NCBI RefSeq assembly: GCF_002902985.1
Contig: NZ_CP026167.1
Coordinates: 744,001-808,000 of the forward strand
Reading direction: 5' to 3'
Length of the DNA: 64,000 bases
DNA from: Leclercia sp. LSNIH1
GTDB taxonomy: Bacteria; Pseudomonadota; Gammaproteobacteria; Enterobacterales; Enterobacteriaceae
Translations under genes and position numbers: made by a program
The notes under the pieces: model-generated
What the model was told of the DNA's origin: nothing
What the model saw: only the letters and a program-made list of their open reading frames with translations
The model's database searches: none
Part shown: positions 42,158-56,962 of the stretch, piece after piece
How the letters are laid out: every line of letters begins with the position of its first letter
Position numbering within the stretch: the first letter of the stretch is position 1

Positions 42158-44656
42158 ATGGCTCTGGTGGTGGAATTTACCTGTGATTTGCCTAATGGCG
42201 TTCATGCGCGGCCGGCAAGTCATGTTGAAACGCTGTGTAATTCATTTACGTCACAGATTGTGTGGCACAATCTGCGTAGCGGCCGGAAAGGCAGTGCGAA
42301 AAGCGCGCTGGCGCTGATTGGCACCGACACGCTGGCAGGGGATGCTTGCCGTCTGCTTATTACTGGCGCGGATGAACAGGATGCGCATCAGCAACTTGAA
42401 AGGTGGTTTAAAGAAGAGTTTCCTCACTGCGATGCTCCGCTGGCTGCAGCCATCAATACCGAACTTTCCCCGCTGCCTGAATCCTTAACACGCCTTAATC
42501 CCACGTTGTTTCGCGCGCTGGCGGTTTGCAGCGGTAGCGCCCAGGGGGTCTTAACGCTCCTGACCTCCCTTGATCTCAATGCGTTAACCGATTTACCCAC
42601 TGCCGGAACCCAGGAAGAGGAACAGTCGGCGCTGGATAATGGCCTGAAGCTGCTGGTTAAAAACATTGAGCTGCGCATGCTGGATAACGACAGTACGGCC
42701 AGCGCCATTCTGGAGGCGCATCGCTCGCTGGCCACGGACGCCTCGCTGCGCCAGCAGCTTCTGGCAGGCATTAATGAAGGGTTAAGCTGCGCGCAGGCCG
42801 TGGTTAAGACCGCCAGCCATTTTTGCGCAGAGTTTGCCCGCTCCAGCAGCAGTTATCTTCAGGAGCGCGTGCTGGATGTACGCGATGTTTGCTATCAGCT
42901 GTTGCAGCACATCTACGGCGAGCAGCGCTTCCCGGTGCCGGGCCAGCTGACGCAACCGAGTATTTGCCTGGCTGACGATCTTACTCCCGGCCAGTTTCTC
43001 GAGCTTGATAAAACGCTGCTGAAAGGGTTGCTGTTAAAAAGCGGCGGCACCACGTCGCACACCGTTATTCTTGCACGTTCCTTTAATATTCCGACGCTGG
43101 TGGGGGTTGATAGCGAAAGCCTGCTCCAGTGGCGCAACCAGCCGGTATTTATTGACGGCAATGCCGGCGCGGTGGTGGTGAACGCCAGCGAAGCTGTGGC
43201 GCGTTATTACCAGCAGGAAGCGTATGTTCAGCAAGCCCTGCGTCAGCAGCAGAGCGTCTGGCTGAACCAGGAGGCGCGAAGCGCGGATGGCCTGCGTATT
43301 GAGGTGGCTGCCAACATCGCGCATGCGCTGGAAGCCCAGACAGCCTTTGGCAACGGCGCAGAAGCGGTCGGTCTGTTCCGCACTGAAATGCTCTATATGG
43401 ACCGCGCCAGCGCGCCGAGTGAAAACGAGCTTTACAACATTTTTTGCCAGTCGCTGGAGAGCGCAGGTGGGCGCAGCATCATCGTGCGCACGATGGATAT
43501 CGGTGGCGATAAACCAGTGGAGTACCTGAACATCCCGGCGGAGAACAACCCATTCCTGGGCTATCGCGCGGTACGTATTTACGAAGAGTACGCCGCGCTC
43601 TTCACGACTCAACTGCGGGCGATCCTCCGCGCATCAGCCCACGGCAGGCTGAAGATCATGATCCCGATGATCTCCTCAATGGAAGAGATCCTGTGGGTCA
43701 AAGAGAAGCTCGCTGAAGCAAAACAGCAGCTGCGCAGCGAACAGATCCCCTTTGATGAAAAAATCCCGCTCGGCATCATGCTGGAGGTGCCGTCCGTGAT
43801 GTTCATCATCGATCAGTGCTGCGAAGAGATTGATTTCTTTAGTATCGGCAGCAACGACCTGACGCAATATCTGCTGGCGGTGGACCGCGATAACGCCAAA
43901 GTCACCCGTCACTACAACAGCCTGAACCCTGCGTTTTTGCGCGCGCTGGATTATGCCGTGCAGGCAGTCCACCGCCAGGGAAAATGGATTGGCCTGTGCG
44001 GCGAGTTGGGCGCCAAAGGCTCAGTCTTGCCGCTGCTGGTCGGCCTGGGGCTGGATGAAATCAGCATGGGTTCACCCGCGATCCCGGCAACCAAAGCGCG
44101 CCTTGCGCAGTTGGACAGCCGCGCCTGCCGTCAGTTGCTTAATCAGGCAATGAATTGCCGCACCTCGCTGGAAGTTGAACATCTGCTGGCGCAGTTCCGT
44201 ATGAATCAACAGGACACGCCGCTGGTGACCCCGGTCTGCATTTCGCTGGATAACGACTGGCGCAGTAAAGAAGAGGTGCTGAAAGGCATGACGGATAATC
44301 TGCTCCTCGCCGGGCGCTGCCGCTATCCGCGCAAGCTGGAGGCCGATCTCTGGGCGCGTGAAGCCGTGTTCTCTACGGGCCTCGGCTTTAGCTTCGCCAT
44401 CCCACATAGCAAATCTGAACATATTGAACAGTCGACCATTAGCGTCGCCCGATTAAAAACCCCGGTGCCATGGGGCGAGGAGGAGGCCCAGTTCATTATT
44501 ATGCTCACGCTCAATAAACATGCCGCTGGTGACCAGCACATGCGCATCTTCTCGCGCCTGGCGCGCCGGATTATGCATGCCGATTTCCGCAACGCGCTGG
44601 TCAATGCCAGCTCCGAAGAGGCTATTGCCACCCTGCTGCAACATGAATTAGAACTG
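42158..44656 (+). CDS. ptsA: Multiphosphoryl transfer protein (HPr-EI-EIIA), PtsA/FrwA
   Basis: An 833-residue fusion carrying a whole soluble PTS chain. It has an N-terminal HPr-like domain with H16 in [11 protein letters not shown], an enzyme I domain with H301 in [14 protein letters not shown] and the PEP-binding motifs [12 protein letters not shown] and GLCGELG, and a C-terminal EIIA-Fru domain with H750 in FAIPHSKS. It could energise FrwB/FrwD/FrwC without the general PTS proteins. The start chosen is ATG 42158 with AGGAG seven bases upstream, six codons after the first possible start. It is followed at 14 bp by fsaB. The reported end leaves out the stop codon (44657-44659). Confidence 0.95.
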
Positions 44657-44673
44657 TAAAACGAGGAAGAGTC

Positions 44674-45336
44674 ATGGAACTGTATCTGGATACCGCCAAC
44701 GTGGCGGACGTTGAACGCCTCGCCCGCATCTTCCCCATTGCTGGCGTCACCACCAATCCGAGCATTATTGCCGCCAGCGGTGAGCCGCTCTGGGAAGTCC
44801 TGCCGCGCCTGCAGAACGTCATCGGCCCGCAGGGCATCCTGTTTGCCCAGACAATGAGCCGCGACGCCGAAGGGATGGTTGCCGAAGCCAGACGCCTGCG
44901 TAAAGCGATCCCTACTATCGTGGTCAAAATTCCGGTTACCGCTGAAGGGCTGGTTGCAATTAAAGTCCTTAAAAAAGAGGAGATTACTACGCTCGGCACC
45001 GCAGTTTACAGCGCCTCACAAGGTTTGCTGGCGGCGTTAGCCGGGGCGAAATACATCGCGCCCTACGTCAATCGCGTGGATGCCCAGGGAGGCGACGGGA
45101 TCCGCACGGTACAGGAGCTGCAAAGCCTGCTGGAAATGCATGCACCAGAGAGCAGCGTGCTGGCCGCCAGCTTCAAAACGCCACGTCAGGCGCTGGACTG
45201 CCTGCTCGCCGGTTGTGAAGCGATCACCCTGCCGACTGATGTAGCGCAACAAATGCTCAATACGCCAGCGGTAGAGTCAGCCATAGACAAGTTTGAGCAG
45301 GACTGGAAAAACGCGTTTGGTAGCCTCAACCTGTAA
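44674..45336 (+). CDS. fsaB: Fructose-6-phosphate aldolase 2
   Basis: Class I aldolase of the transaldolase-like family (TalC/FsaB), cleaving fructose 6-phosphate to dihydroxyacetone and glyceraldehyde 3-phosphate in vitro. The 220 residues equal E. coli FsaB. The Schiff-base lysine is K85 in [11 protein letters not shown], with TNPSI near residue 28. It lies 12 bp before gldA, whose product reduces dihydroxyacetone, so the two form a plausible functional pair. Confidence 0.96.
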   Translation: MELYLDTANVADVERLARIFPIAGVTTNPSIIAASGEPLWEVLPRLQNVIGPQGILFAQTMSRDAEGMVAEARRLRKAIPTIVVKIPVTAEGLVAIKVLKKEEITTLGTAVYSASQGLLAALAGAKYIAPYVNRVDAQGGDGIRTVQELQSLLEMHAPESSVLAASFKTPRQALDCLLAGCEAITLPTDVAQQMLNTPAVESAIDKFEQDWKNAFGSLNL

Positions 45337-45348
45337 AGGAGACATAGG

Positions 45349-46452
45349 ATGGATCGTATTATTCAATCACCTGGCAAATACATTCAGGGTGCAGATGTGC
45401 TCTCACGCCTCGGCGACTACCTGAAACCGCTGGCGGCGCGCTGGCTGGTGGTGGGCGATAAATTTGTGCTGGGCTTTGCGGAAGAGACGCTGCGCCAGAG
45501 CTTTAAACAGGCGGAACTGTACGTAGAAATCGCGCCATTTGGCGGCGAATGTTCACAGAACGAGATCGACCGGCTGCGCAAGCTGGCGAAAAGTGCAGAT
45601 TGCCAGGCAATCCTCGGCATCGGCGGCGGTAAAACACTGGATACCGCTAAAGCACTGGCGCATTTCATGGATGTCCCGGTCGCCATCGCCCCGACCATTG
45701 CCTCTACCGATGCACCCTGCAGCGCGCTTTCTGTTATCTACACCGACAGCGGGGAGTTTGATCGCTACCTGATGCTGCCGCATAACCCGAACATCGTGAT
45801 TGTGGATACCAAAGTGGTGGCAGGGGCGCCTGCACGTCTGCTGGCAGCCGGCATCGGCGACGCGCTGGCAACCTGGTTTGAAGCCCGGGCCTGCTCACGC
45901 AGCGGCGCTACCACCATGGCGGGAGGCAAATGCACCCAGGCCGCGCTGGCGCTGGCCGAACTGTGCTACAACACCCTGATTGAAGAGGGTGAAAAAGCGA
46001 TGCTGGCGGCAGAGCAGCATGTGGTGACTCCTGCCCTTGAGCGGGTCATTGAAGCCAACACCTATCTGAGCGGCGTCGGTTTTGAAAGCGGTGGCCTGGC
46101 AGCGGCCCACGCCATTCATAACGGCCTGACCGCCATTCCGGACGCCCATCATTACTATCACGGCGAGAAAGTGGCGTTTGGCACGCTGACCCAGCTGGTG
46201 CTGGAGAATGCCCCGGTTGAAGAGATTGAAACCGTCGCGGCACTCTGCCACAGCGTAGGGTTGCCCATCACGCTGGCGCAGCTGGATATTACCGAAGATA
46301 TCCCCGCTAAAATGCGCCTGGTGGCGACAGCAGCCTGTGCGAAAGATGAAACCATCCATAACATGCCGGGCGGGGCAACGGCGGATCAGGTGTATGCCGC
46401 CTTGCTGGTGGCCGACCAGTACGGTCAGCGTTTTATGCAGGAGTGGGAGTAG
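45349..46452 (+). CDS. gldA: Glycerol dehydrogenase
   Basis: Iron-type alcohol dehydrogenase family member, NAD-linked and zinc-dependent, interconverting glycerol and dihydroxyacetone. It has 367 residues. The NAD motif [13 protein letters not shown] is at about 90-102, and metal ligands predicted by alignment are D171, H254 and H271 ([25 protein letters not shown]). It is the last gene of ptsA-fsaB-gldA. The dihydroxyacetone product of FsaB is a likely in vivo substrate. Confidence 0.96.
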   Translation: MDRIIQSPGKYIQGADVLSRLGDYLKPLAARWLVVGDKFVLGFAEETLRQSFKQAELYVEIAPFGGECSQNEIDRLRKLAKSADCQAILGIGGGKTLDTAKALAHFMDVPVAIAPTIASTDAPCSALSVIYTDSGEFDRYLMLPHNPNIVIVDTKVVAGAPARLLAAGIGDALATWFEARACSRSGATTMAGGKCTQAALALAELCYNTLIEEGEKAMLAAEQHVVTPALERVIEANTYLSGVGFESGGLAAAHAIHNGLTAIPDAHHYYHGEKVAFGTLTQLVLENAPVEEIETVAALCHSVGLPITLAQLDITEDIPAKMRLVATAACAKDETIHNMPGGATADQVYAALLVADQYGQRFMQEWE

Positions 46453-46459
46453 CCCTTAT

Positions 46460-46531
46460 TGCCGGGTGGCGGCTGCGCCTTACCCGGCCTACAAAACCCG
46501 TAGGCCCGTGCAAGCGTAGCGCCGCCGGGCA
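46460..46531. repeat. Pair of REP palindromes between gldA and katG
   Basis: GCCGGGTGGCGGCTGCGCC with TTACCCGGCC (46460-46492), and an inverted second unit ending GCGCCGCCGGGC (46500-46531), fill the convergent gap before the terminator. In E. coli yijE and yijF occupy this position, and no trace of them is seen here. Confidence 0.8.
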
Positions 46532-46559
46532 AAAAAATCCCCGCCGGAGCGGGGATTTT
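46531..46559. terminator. katG terminator (also able to act for gldA)
   Basis: ATCCCCGC and GCGGGGAT form an 8-bp stem with a four-base loop, and on the minus strand a seven-T run follows, right after the katG stop codon. Confidence 0.9.
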
Positions 46560-46564
46560 CCTGT

Positions 46565-48736
<2,172 letters not shown>

Positions 48737-48846
48737 CGCTCTGCTCCCTCTATGGTTTTATCGTTAGGATATACACCACCGGGAATAAGAGATAATTGAA
48801 ACAATCCACAGATTTGATAGTTAATACCGTTGTTATCCGGCTGAAA
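48737..48846 (-). promoter_or_regulatory. katG promoter region with possible OxyR site
   Basis: Upstream of katG on the minus strand are GATA/TATC inverted half-sites (GATAACAACGGTATTAACTA and further TATC copies at about 10-bp-type spacing) and a -10-like TATATCC about 40 bp before the start. They resemble OxyR half-sites, but the match is loose. Confidence 0.4.
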
Positions 48847-48847
48847 T

Positions 48848-48873
48848 AAAAAAGCCCTCATCTTACTGAGGGC
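48848..48873 (-). terminator. metF terminator
   Basis: GCCCTCA and TGAGGGC form a 7-bp stem with a six-base loop. On the minus strand a T-run follows, immediately downstream of the metF stop. Confidence 0.88.
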
Positions 48874-48880
48874 CTGGTTT

Positions 48881-49774
<894 letters not shown>

Positions 49775-49812
49775 TTACCTCATCAATCGCGTGTCGTTGT
49801 TTGTTATGCTTC

Positions 49813-49844
49813 GAACTTCTATACGTTTAGACGTCCAGATGTAA
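49813..49844. promoter_or_regulatory. MetJ operator upstream of metF (four MET boxes)
   Basis: Four contiguous octamers GAACTTCT, ATACGTTT, AGACGTCC and AGATGTAA match AGACGTCT at 5, 6, 7 and 5 of 8 positions. Head-to-tail octamer arrays are the MetJ-SAM binding form. Confidence 0.88.
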
Positions 49845-49941
49845 AAATGACGGAAAAGCGGACTGGCGTCAACTGAAAATATCACCATTGACGGTGAGGA
49901 ATGCTCAGGGAAGTTGAAAAAAGTTCAGGATGGGAAAAAAG

Positions 49942-49975
49942 AAGGCCCGGTAAGCGTTGCGCCACCGGGCATAGG
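49942..49975. repeat. REP-like palindrome after metL
   Basis: GGCCCGGTAAGCG with CGCCACCGGGC forms a REP-type palindrome just downstream of the metL stop. It may also slow transcription of metBL into metF. Confidence 0.7.
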
Positions 49976-49978
49976 GCT

Positions 49979-52411
49979 TTACAGCAGCTGCGCCAGACGG
50001 TTGATATCGGACTGGATCGCCCCGGCGGTCACGTCGCGGCCCGCACCTGGACCACGGATCACCAGCGGGTTATCGCGATACCAGCGGCTTTCAATGGCGA
50101 AGACATTATCGCACGGCAGCAGCGCCGCCAGCGGATGTTCCGGGCGGACAGCCTCAACCCCAACGCGCGCCTTGCCGTTGGCATCAAAACGCGCCACGTA
50201 GCGCAGCACCAGACCCATTTCGCGCGCCGCTTCCAGCCGCTGTAGCATCTGCTCGTTCAACGCTTCACCGTTCTCGAAGAAGTGATCCACAGACCCCTCT
50301 TCGCAACCCGCCGGCACCAGCGACTCCACGCGAACCTGACCCGGCTCGATGTCGTAGCCCGCTTCACGCGCCAGGATTACCAGCTTACGCATCACGTCTT
50401 TCCCTGAGAGGTCAACGCGGGGGTCAGGCTCGGTCAGCCCCTGCTGCCACGCCTGATCCACCAGGTCGGTGAACGGCACGGTGCCATCAAACTGCAGGAA
50501 CAGCCAGGAGAGCGTCCCGGAGAAGATACCGCTGATCGCCAGAATGCTGTCGCCGCTATCGATCAGATCGCGCACGGTGTGATTCACCGGCAGACCGGCA
50601 CCAACGGTGGCATTGTAGAGCCAGTGACGGCCCGTTTTTTCAAAGGCGTCATGGATTTGACGATAGTTACGGGTATTGCTGGCGCCCGCCAGCTTGTTAG
50701 CGCTGATGACGTGGAAGCCGTGGCTGGCGAAATCAAGATATTGATCGGCCAGCTGCTCGCTGGCGGTGACATCCAGCACCACCAGATCATCATAGGGGTG
50801 GGCGCGCATCCACAGGAAGAGCGACTCTTCATCCTGTTCGATGGCTTCATCGTTGAAGAAGGCCAGCGCACGGCTGGCGTCCAGCCCTTCATAACTGAGC
50901 AGGCTGCGGCGGCTGTCCACCACGCCCGCCAGTACAAATTCAAAACCGGTACGCGCTGACAGCGTGGTTTGCTCGCGGGCAAACAGCTCCAGCCAGCGGG
51001 AACCGATATTCCCTTTCCCAAACAGCATCAAACCGATGCGTTTTTCGGCGCGGAACAGCGACTGGTGCAGGCCCTGGATCAGACTCTCCGTTGGCCCGGT
51101 GCGCATGACCGCCACCAGGCTGATGCCCTCCTCGGACTGCCAGGTAAATTCAACCGACTGCCCCTTCAGCTGCTGCCAGAAACGGTGGCAGTGCAGTGGG
51201 TTACGGGTGACGCCCGCGCCCACCATCGCAATCAGCGCCAGCCCCTGACGCAGGCGAAGCTCGCCCGGCAGGCCCGCTTCATCCAGAATCTTCAGCGCGC
51301 TGTCGGCCACTTCGGCGGTGTAGCAGAACTGCAGCAGGTGACGATCGGTATGCACACCCACGGCCAGCGGGCGCACCTGGGCACGCTTGAGGATCAGGTC
51401 GATCTCTTTATGCGCCAGTTTGAAATCGTGGCCGGCGGGAACGAGGAACTCAATCAGGCAGATATCGTCATGGCTGGTGACAATACGCGCCCCCGTGCCG
51501 GAAGCCAGCACGCGCTCAATGCGGGTGGAACCCTGATCCGGCGTATAGCTACAGCGCAGCTGCAGATCGATATCGCTGCCGGAAACCGGCTGCAGGGTAC
51601 GGGCGTGGAGAACCGGGGCCGCCAGACGGGCCAGCTCGCTGGCTTCATCGAGACGCAGCAGCGGCAGCAGGCAGGCATCTTTAACCTTACGCGGATCGGC
51701 GCTATAGACGCCCGCCACGTCGCTCCAGATCGTGACGCGCGACACGCCCGCCAGCGCACCAATCTGCGTTGCGGAGTAGTCGGAGCCGTTACGCCCCAGC
51801 AGCACGGTTTCACCCGCATTGCTGCGGCTGATAAAGCCGGTCACGACAATACGTTTATTCGGATGCTGCACCAGCAGCTGCTGGAGCAGCGGATAAGAGA
51901 GGCCTTCATCAACCTGTGGCTGAGCGCCACGTTCGGCACGCAGGAAGTCCCGCGCGTCCAGCCATGCGGCCTCCAGCCCCTGCTGTTGCAGAACCGCCGC
52001 CATCAGACGGGCAGACCACACTTCACCGTGGCCCACCACCTCGGCGTAAACGGCATCGGTCACGCCGCTGTCGAGTAACGCGGCCAGCCGCTCCAGATCC
52101 TGGATAAAGTGGCTGATCAGGCCATCGGCCACGTCGGCAGGCAGTAACCCGGCGATCAATTCACTCTGATAACGGCGTAACGCTTGTTGAACCTGATGCG
52201 CAGAGAGACGATCGGTCTGGCTTAACTTCAGCCAGCTAATCAACTGGTTGGTGGTGCTGCCCGCCGCAGAGACAACCATCATGTCCCCCGGCATCGAATA
52301 CTCTGCCATGATCCCCGCGACCCGCAGGTAACATTTCACATCAGCAAGACTACTACCACCAAACTTGTGCAGCTGGCGACCCTTCGCCCCTGCCTGCGCT
52401 ATCACACTCAT
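49979..52411 (-). CDS. metL: Bifunctional aspartokinase II / homoserine dehydrogenase II
   Basis: Fusion enzyme for two steps of the aspartate pathway toward methionine. The N-terminal aspartokinase domain (residues about 1-250) starts with KFGGSSLADVKCYLRVA. An ACT-like linker region follows (about 300-450), then a C-terminal homoserine dehydrogenase with the NAD(P) motif LMLFGKGNIGSRWLELF and the catalytic region LTEPDPRVDLSGKDVMRK. It has 810 residues as in E. coli. It lies two bases after metB, so the metBL operon is conserved. Confidence 0.98.
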   Translation of the reverse strand: MSVIAQAGAKGRQLHKFGGSSLADVKCYLRVAGIMAEYSMPGDMMVVSAAGSTTNQLISWLKLSQTDRLSAHQVQQALRRYQSELIAGLLPADVADGLISHFIQDLERLAALLDSGVTDAVYAEVVGHGEVWSARLMAAVLQQQGLEAAWLDARDFLRAERGAQPQVDEGLSYPLLQQLLVQHPNKRIVVTGFISRSNAGETVLLGRNGSDYSATQIGALAGVSRVTIWSDVAGVYSADPRKVKDACLLPLLRLDEASELARLAAPVLHARTLQPVSGSDIDLQLRCSYTPDQGSTRIERVLASGTGARIVTSHDDICLIEFLVPAGHDFKLAHKEIDLILKRAQVRPLAVGVHTDRHLLQFCYTAEVADSALKILDEAGLPGELRLRQGLALIAMVGAGVTRNPLHCHRFWQQLKGQSVEFTWQSEEGISLVAVMRTGPTESLIQGLHQSLFRAEKRIGLMLFGKGNIGSRWLELFAREQTTLSARTGFEFVLAGVVDSRRSLLSYEGLDASRALAFFNDEAIEQDEESLFLWMRAHPYDDLVVLDVTASEQLADQYLDFASHGFHVISANKLAGASNTRNYRQIHDAFEKTGRHWLYNATVGAGLPVNHTVRDLIDSGDSILAISGIFSGTLSWLFLQFDGTVPFTDLVDQAWQQGLTEPDPRVDLSGKDVMRKLVILAREAGYDIEPGQVRVESLVPAGCEEGSVDHFFENGEALNEQMLQRLEAAREMGLVLRYVARFDANGKARVGVEAVRPEHPLAALLPCDNVFAIESRWYRDNPLVIRGPGAGRDVTAGAIQSDINRLAQLL

Positions 52412-52413
52412 GA

Positions 52414-53574
52414 TTACCCCTTGGCTGCGATCCGGAAGCCATTTTCCAGATCGGCAATTAAATCTTCACAATCTTCAATACCGGTTGAGATACGCAACAG
52501 CGTCTCGGAGATCCCGGCGGCGGCACGCGCTTCTGGCGCCATGCCCGCGTGCGTCATGGTGGCGGCGTGGGAGATCAAACTTTCAACCCCACCTAAAGAT
52601 TCCGCCAGCGTAAACAGTGACAGCCCGCTCAGGAAGCGACGTAGCGTCTGCTCATCGCCATCCAGCTCAAAACTTAACATCGCGCCAAAACCCTTTTGTT
52701 GACGCGCAGCAATCTCGTGTCCCTGATTCTCCGGCAGCGACGGGTGATAGAGCTTTTTCACCAGCGGCTGGGTCTTCAGGAAATCGACAATCGCCTGGGC
52801 ATTACGCTGCGCCACATCCATACGCGGCGACAGGGTACGCAGACCACGCAGCAGCAGATAGCTGTCGAACGCGCTGCCGGTGACGCCGATGTTATTCGCC
52901 CACCATGCCAGTTCAGTGACAACCTCTGGATCTTTCGCAATCACCACCCCGGCAACCACGTCCGAGTGGCCGTTCAAATATTTGGTGCATGAATGCAATA
53001 CCAGGTCTGCTCCCAGTGCCAGCGGGTTCTGTAGCGCCGGACTGAGGAACGTATTATCCACTACACTTATCGCTCCCGCATCCCTTGCAAGCTGACAAAT
53101 TTTTGCAATGTCCACGACGCGCAGCAATGGATTGCTCGGACTTTCGATTAATACCAGCTTCGGTTTTTCTGCCAGCGCCTGTTTCAGCGCCTGCTCATCA
53201 CCCTGATCGACAAACAGCACGCGATAGCAGCCACGCTTCGCCAGGCTGTCAAACAGGCGGTAGCTGCCGCCGTAACAGTCGTGTGGGGCCACCAGCAGAT
53301 CGCCAGGTTTCAGGAACACCGTGGTCACCAGGTGAATAGCCGACATGCCGGTATTGGTCATCACCGCACCTGCGCCACCTTCCAGCTCCGCCAGCGCGCG
53401 CTGGGTGACATCACGCGTAGGGTTACCACGGCGCGAGTAGTCATGGGCGCGTGGTTCATTAAATCCGGTGAAGTTATAGGTACTGGAGAGGTGAATCGGC
53501 GGGACAACGCAGCCGTACTGTTCGTCATCATTCAATCCGCTACGCACTGCGATGGTGGCCTGTTTACGCGTCAT
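52414..53574 (-). CDS. metB: Cystathionine gamma-synthase
   Basis: PLP enzyme joining O-succinylhomoserine and cysteine to cystathionine. The 386 residues match E. coli MetB. The Schiff-base lysine is K198 in LVLHSCTKYLNGHSD, and the phosphate region MTNTGMSAIHL is present. It is the first gene of metBL, divergent from metJ, with an array of MET boxes between them. Confidence 0.98.
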   Translation of the reverse strand: MTRKQATIAVRSGLNDDEQYGCVVPPIHLSSTYNFTGFNEPRAHDYSRRGNPTRDVTQRALAELEGGAGAVMTNTGMSAIHLVTTVFLKPGDLLVAPHDCYGGSYRLFDSLAKRGCYRVLFVDQGDEQALKQALAEKPKLVLIESPSNPLLRVVDIAKICQLARDAGAISVVDNTFLSPALQNPLALGADLVLHSCTKYLNGHSDVVAGVVIAKDPEVVTELAWWANNIGVTGSAFDSYLLLRGLRTLSPRMDVAQRNAQAIVDFLKTQPLVKKLYHPSLPENQGHEIAARQQKGFGAMLSFELDGDEQTLRRFLSGLSLFTLAESLGGVESLISHAATMTHAGMAPEARAAAGISETLLRISTGIEDCEDLIADLENGFRIAAKG

Positions 53575-53635
53575 GGTGAAGGCTTCCTGGCTTAATGGAT
53601 GAAAAGTCAGGCACCAGAGTAAACATTGATTATAT

Positions 53636-53675
53636 GGACGTCAATACATCTGGACATCTAAACCTCTTTGCGTAT
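53636..53675. promoter_or_regulatory. MetJ operator between metB and metJ (five MET boxes)
   Basis: Five contiguous octamers GGACGTCA, ATACATCT, GGACATCT, AAACCTCT and TTGCGTAT score 6, 6, 6, 6 and 4 of 8 against AGACGTCT. They sit in the 278-bp divergent gap (53575-53852) and should control metBL and metJ itself. Confidence 0.9.
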
Positions 53676-53852
53676 AGATTGAGCAATGCGCAAATAGCCG
53701 TTAAAATTATATGCTTTAGCGCATACCGCAGAGGCAATATCCGTGTCACAACGGCATCTCTACGGTAAACTACGCGCGATTATGGCTAGAACCCCGGCGT
53801 ATCGCTGCGGTGTCAGCCTCATATTAATGACAGAGAGGATTAAAGGTATCTC

Positions 53853-54170
53853 ATGGCTGAATGGAGCGGCGAATATATCAGCCCATACGCTGAGCACGGT
53901 AAGAAGAGTGAACAAGTAAAAAAAATTACGGTTTCCATTCCTCTGAAGGTGTTAAAGATCCTCACCGATGAACGCACGCGTCGTCAGGTGAATAACCTGC
54001 GTCACGCTACCAACAGCGAACTGCTGTGCGAAGCGTTCCTGCACGCGTTTACCGGTCAACCGTTGCCGAACGATGAAGACCTGCGCAAAGAGCGTAGCGA
54101 TGAAATTCCGGAAGAGGCAAAGGTGATCATGCGTGAGCTGGGTATCGACCCGGAGACGTGGGAATACTGA
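53853..54170 (+). CDS. metJ: Methionine repressor MetJ
   Basis: Ribbon-helix-helix repressor using S-adenosylmethionine as co-repressor. The 105 residues are almost identical to E. coli MetJ ([20 protein letters not shown] at the N-terminus). The DNA-contacting beta strand is KKITVSIP at residues about 23-30. It lies divergent from metB. A terminator follows directly, and rpmE converges. The yiiX gene that E. coli has between metJ and rpmE is absent. Confidence 0.98.
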   Translation: MAEWSGEYISPYAEHGKKSEQVKKITVSIPLKVLKILTDERTRRQVNNLRHATNSELLCEAFLHAFTGQPLPNDEDLRKERSDEIPEEAKVIMRELGIDPETWEY

Positions 54171-54181
54171 TTTACAGATAC

Positions 54182-54210
54182 AAAAAAAGCGCCTTGCGGC
54201 GCTTTTTTTT
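54182..54210. terminator. Bidirectional terminator between metJ and rpmE
   Basis: AAAGCGCC and GGCGCTTT form an 8-bp stem with a four-base loop, flanked by A7 and T8 runs, between convergent genes. Confidence 0.93.
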
Positions 54211-54218
54211 CGGGAAAC

Positions 54219-54431
54219 TTACTTGGAACCCGGGATGCTGAAACGCTTGTTGAAGCGGTCAACACGGCCACCGGTTGCAACGTCACGCTGCTTACCAGTG
54301 TAGAACGGGTGGCACTGGCCGCACACGTCCAGGTTCAGATCGTGACCCACGGTGGAGCGGATCTGGATAGAGTTACCGCAAGAGCAGTTTGCAGTAATCA
54401 TTTCGTATTTAGGATGGATATCTTTTTTCAT
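54219..54431 (-). CDS. rpmE: 50S ribosomal protein L31
   Basis: A 70-residue L31 of the zinc-containing type. Cysteines C16, C18, C37 and C40 (NCSCGN, DVCGQC) form the zinc site, so this is the zinc-replete paralogue rather than YkgM. The C-terminal [11 protein letters not shown] is typical. It is divergent from priA. Confidence 0.97.
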   Translation of the reverse strand: MKKDIHPKYEMITANCSCGNSIQIRSTVGHDLNLDVCGQCHPFYTGKQRDVATGGRVDRFNKRFSIPGSK

Positions 54432-54569
54432 GGGAGAACCTCAGTTAAGGCCGCGTCGCTCTTCCAGCCCTAACGCCAGACACCACGCGATGTTGAATGT
54501 AAGTTCTTTGATGCAAAGTGCACCAAAGGCGGCGAATCATACAGAATTTAACCAGGGTATGCAAACTGA

Positions 54570-56828
<2,259 letters not shown>

Positions 56829-56962
56829 AAAAGGGTGGGAGGCGGATCGAAAAATTAAACACGACTCACACTTTTTATGAAAATTCTGTAACCGCTTCCA
56901 TTCGCAATCTGATAAAACTGACACAGTCAGAAGTGCGGTGATACGCCTGCGAGGAGAAGAAG

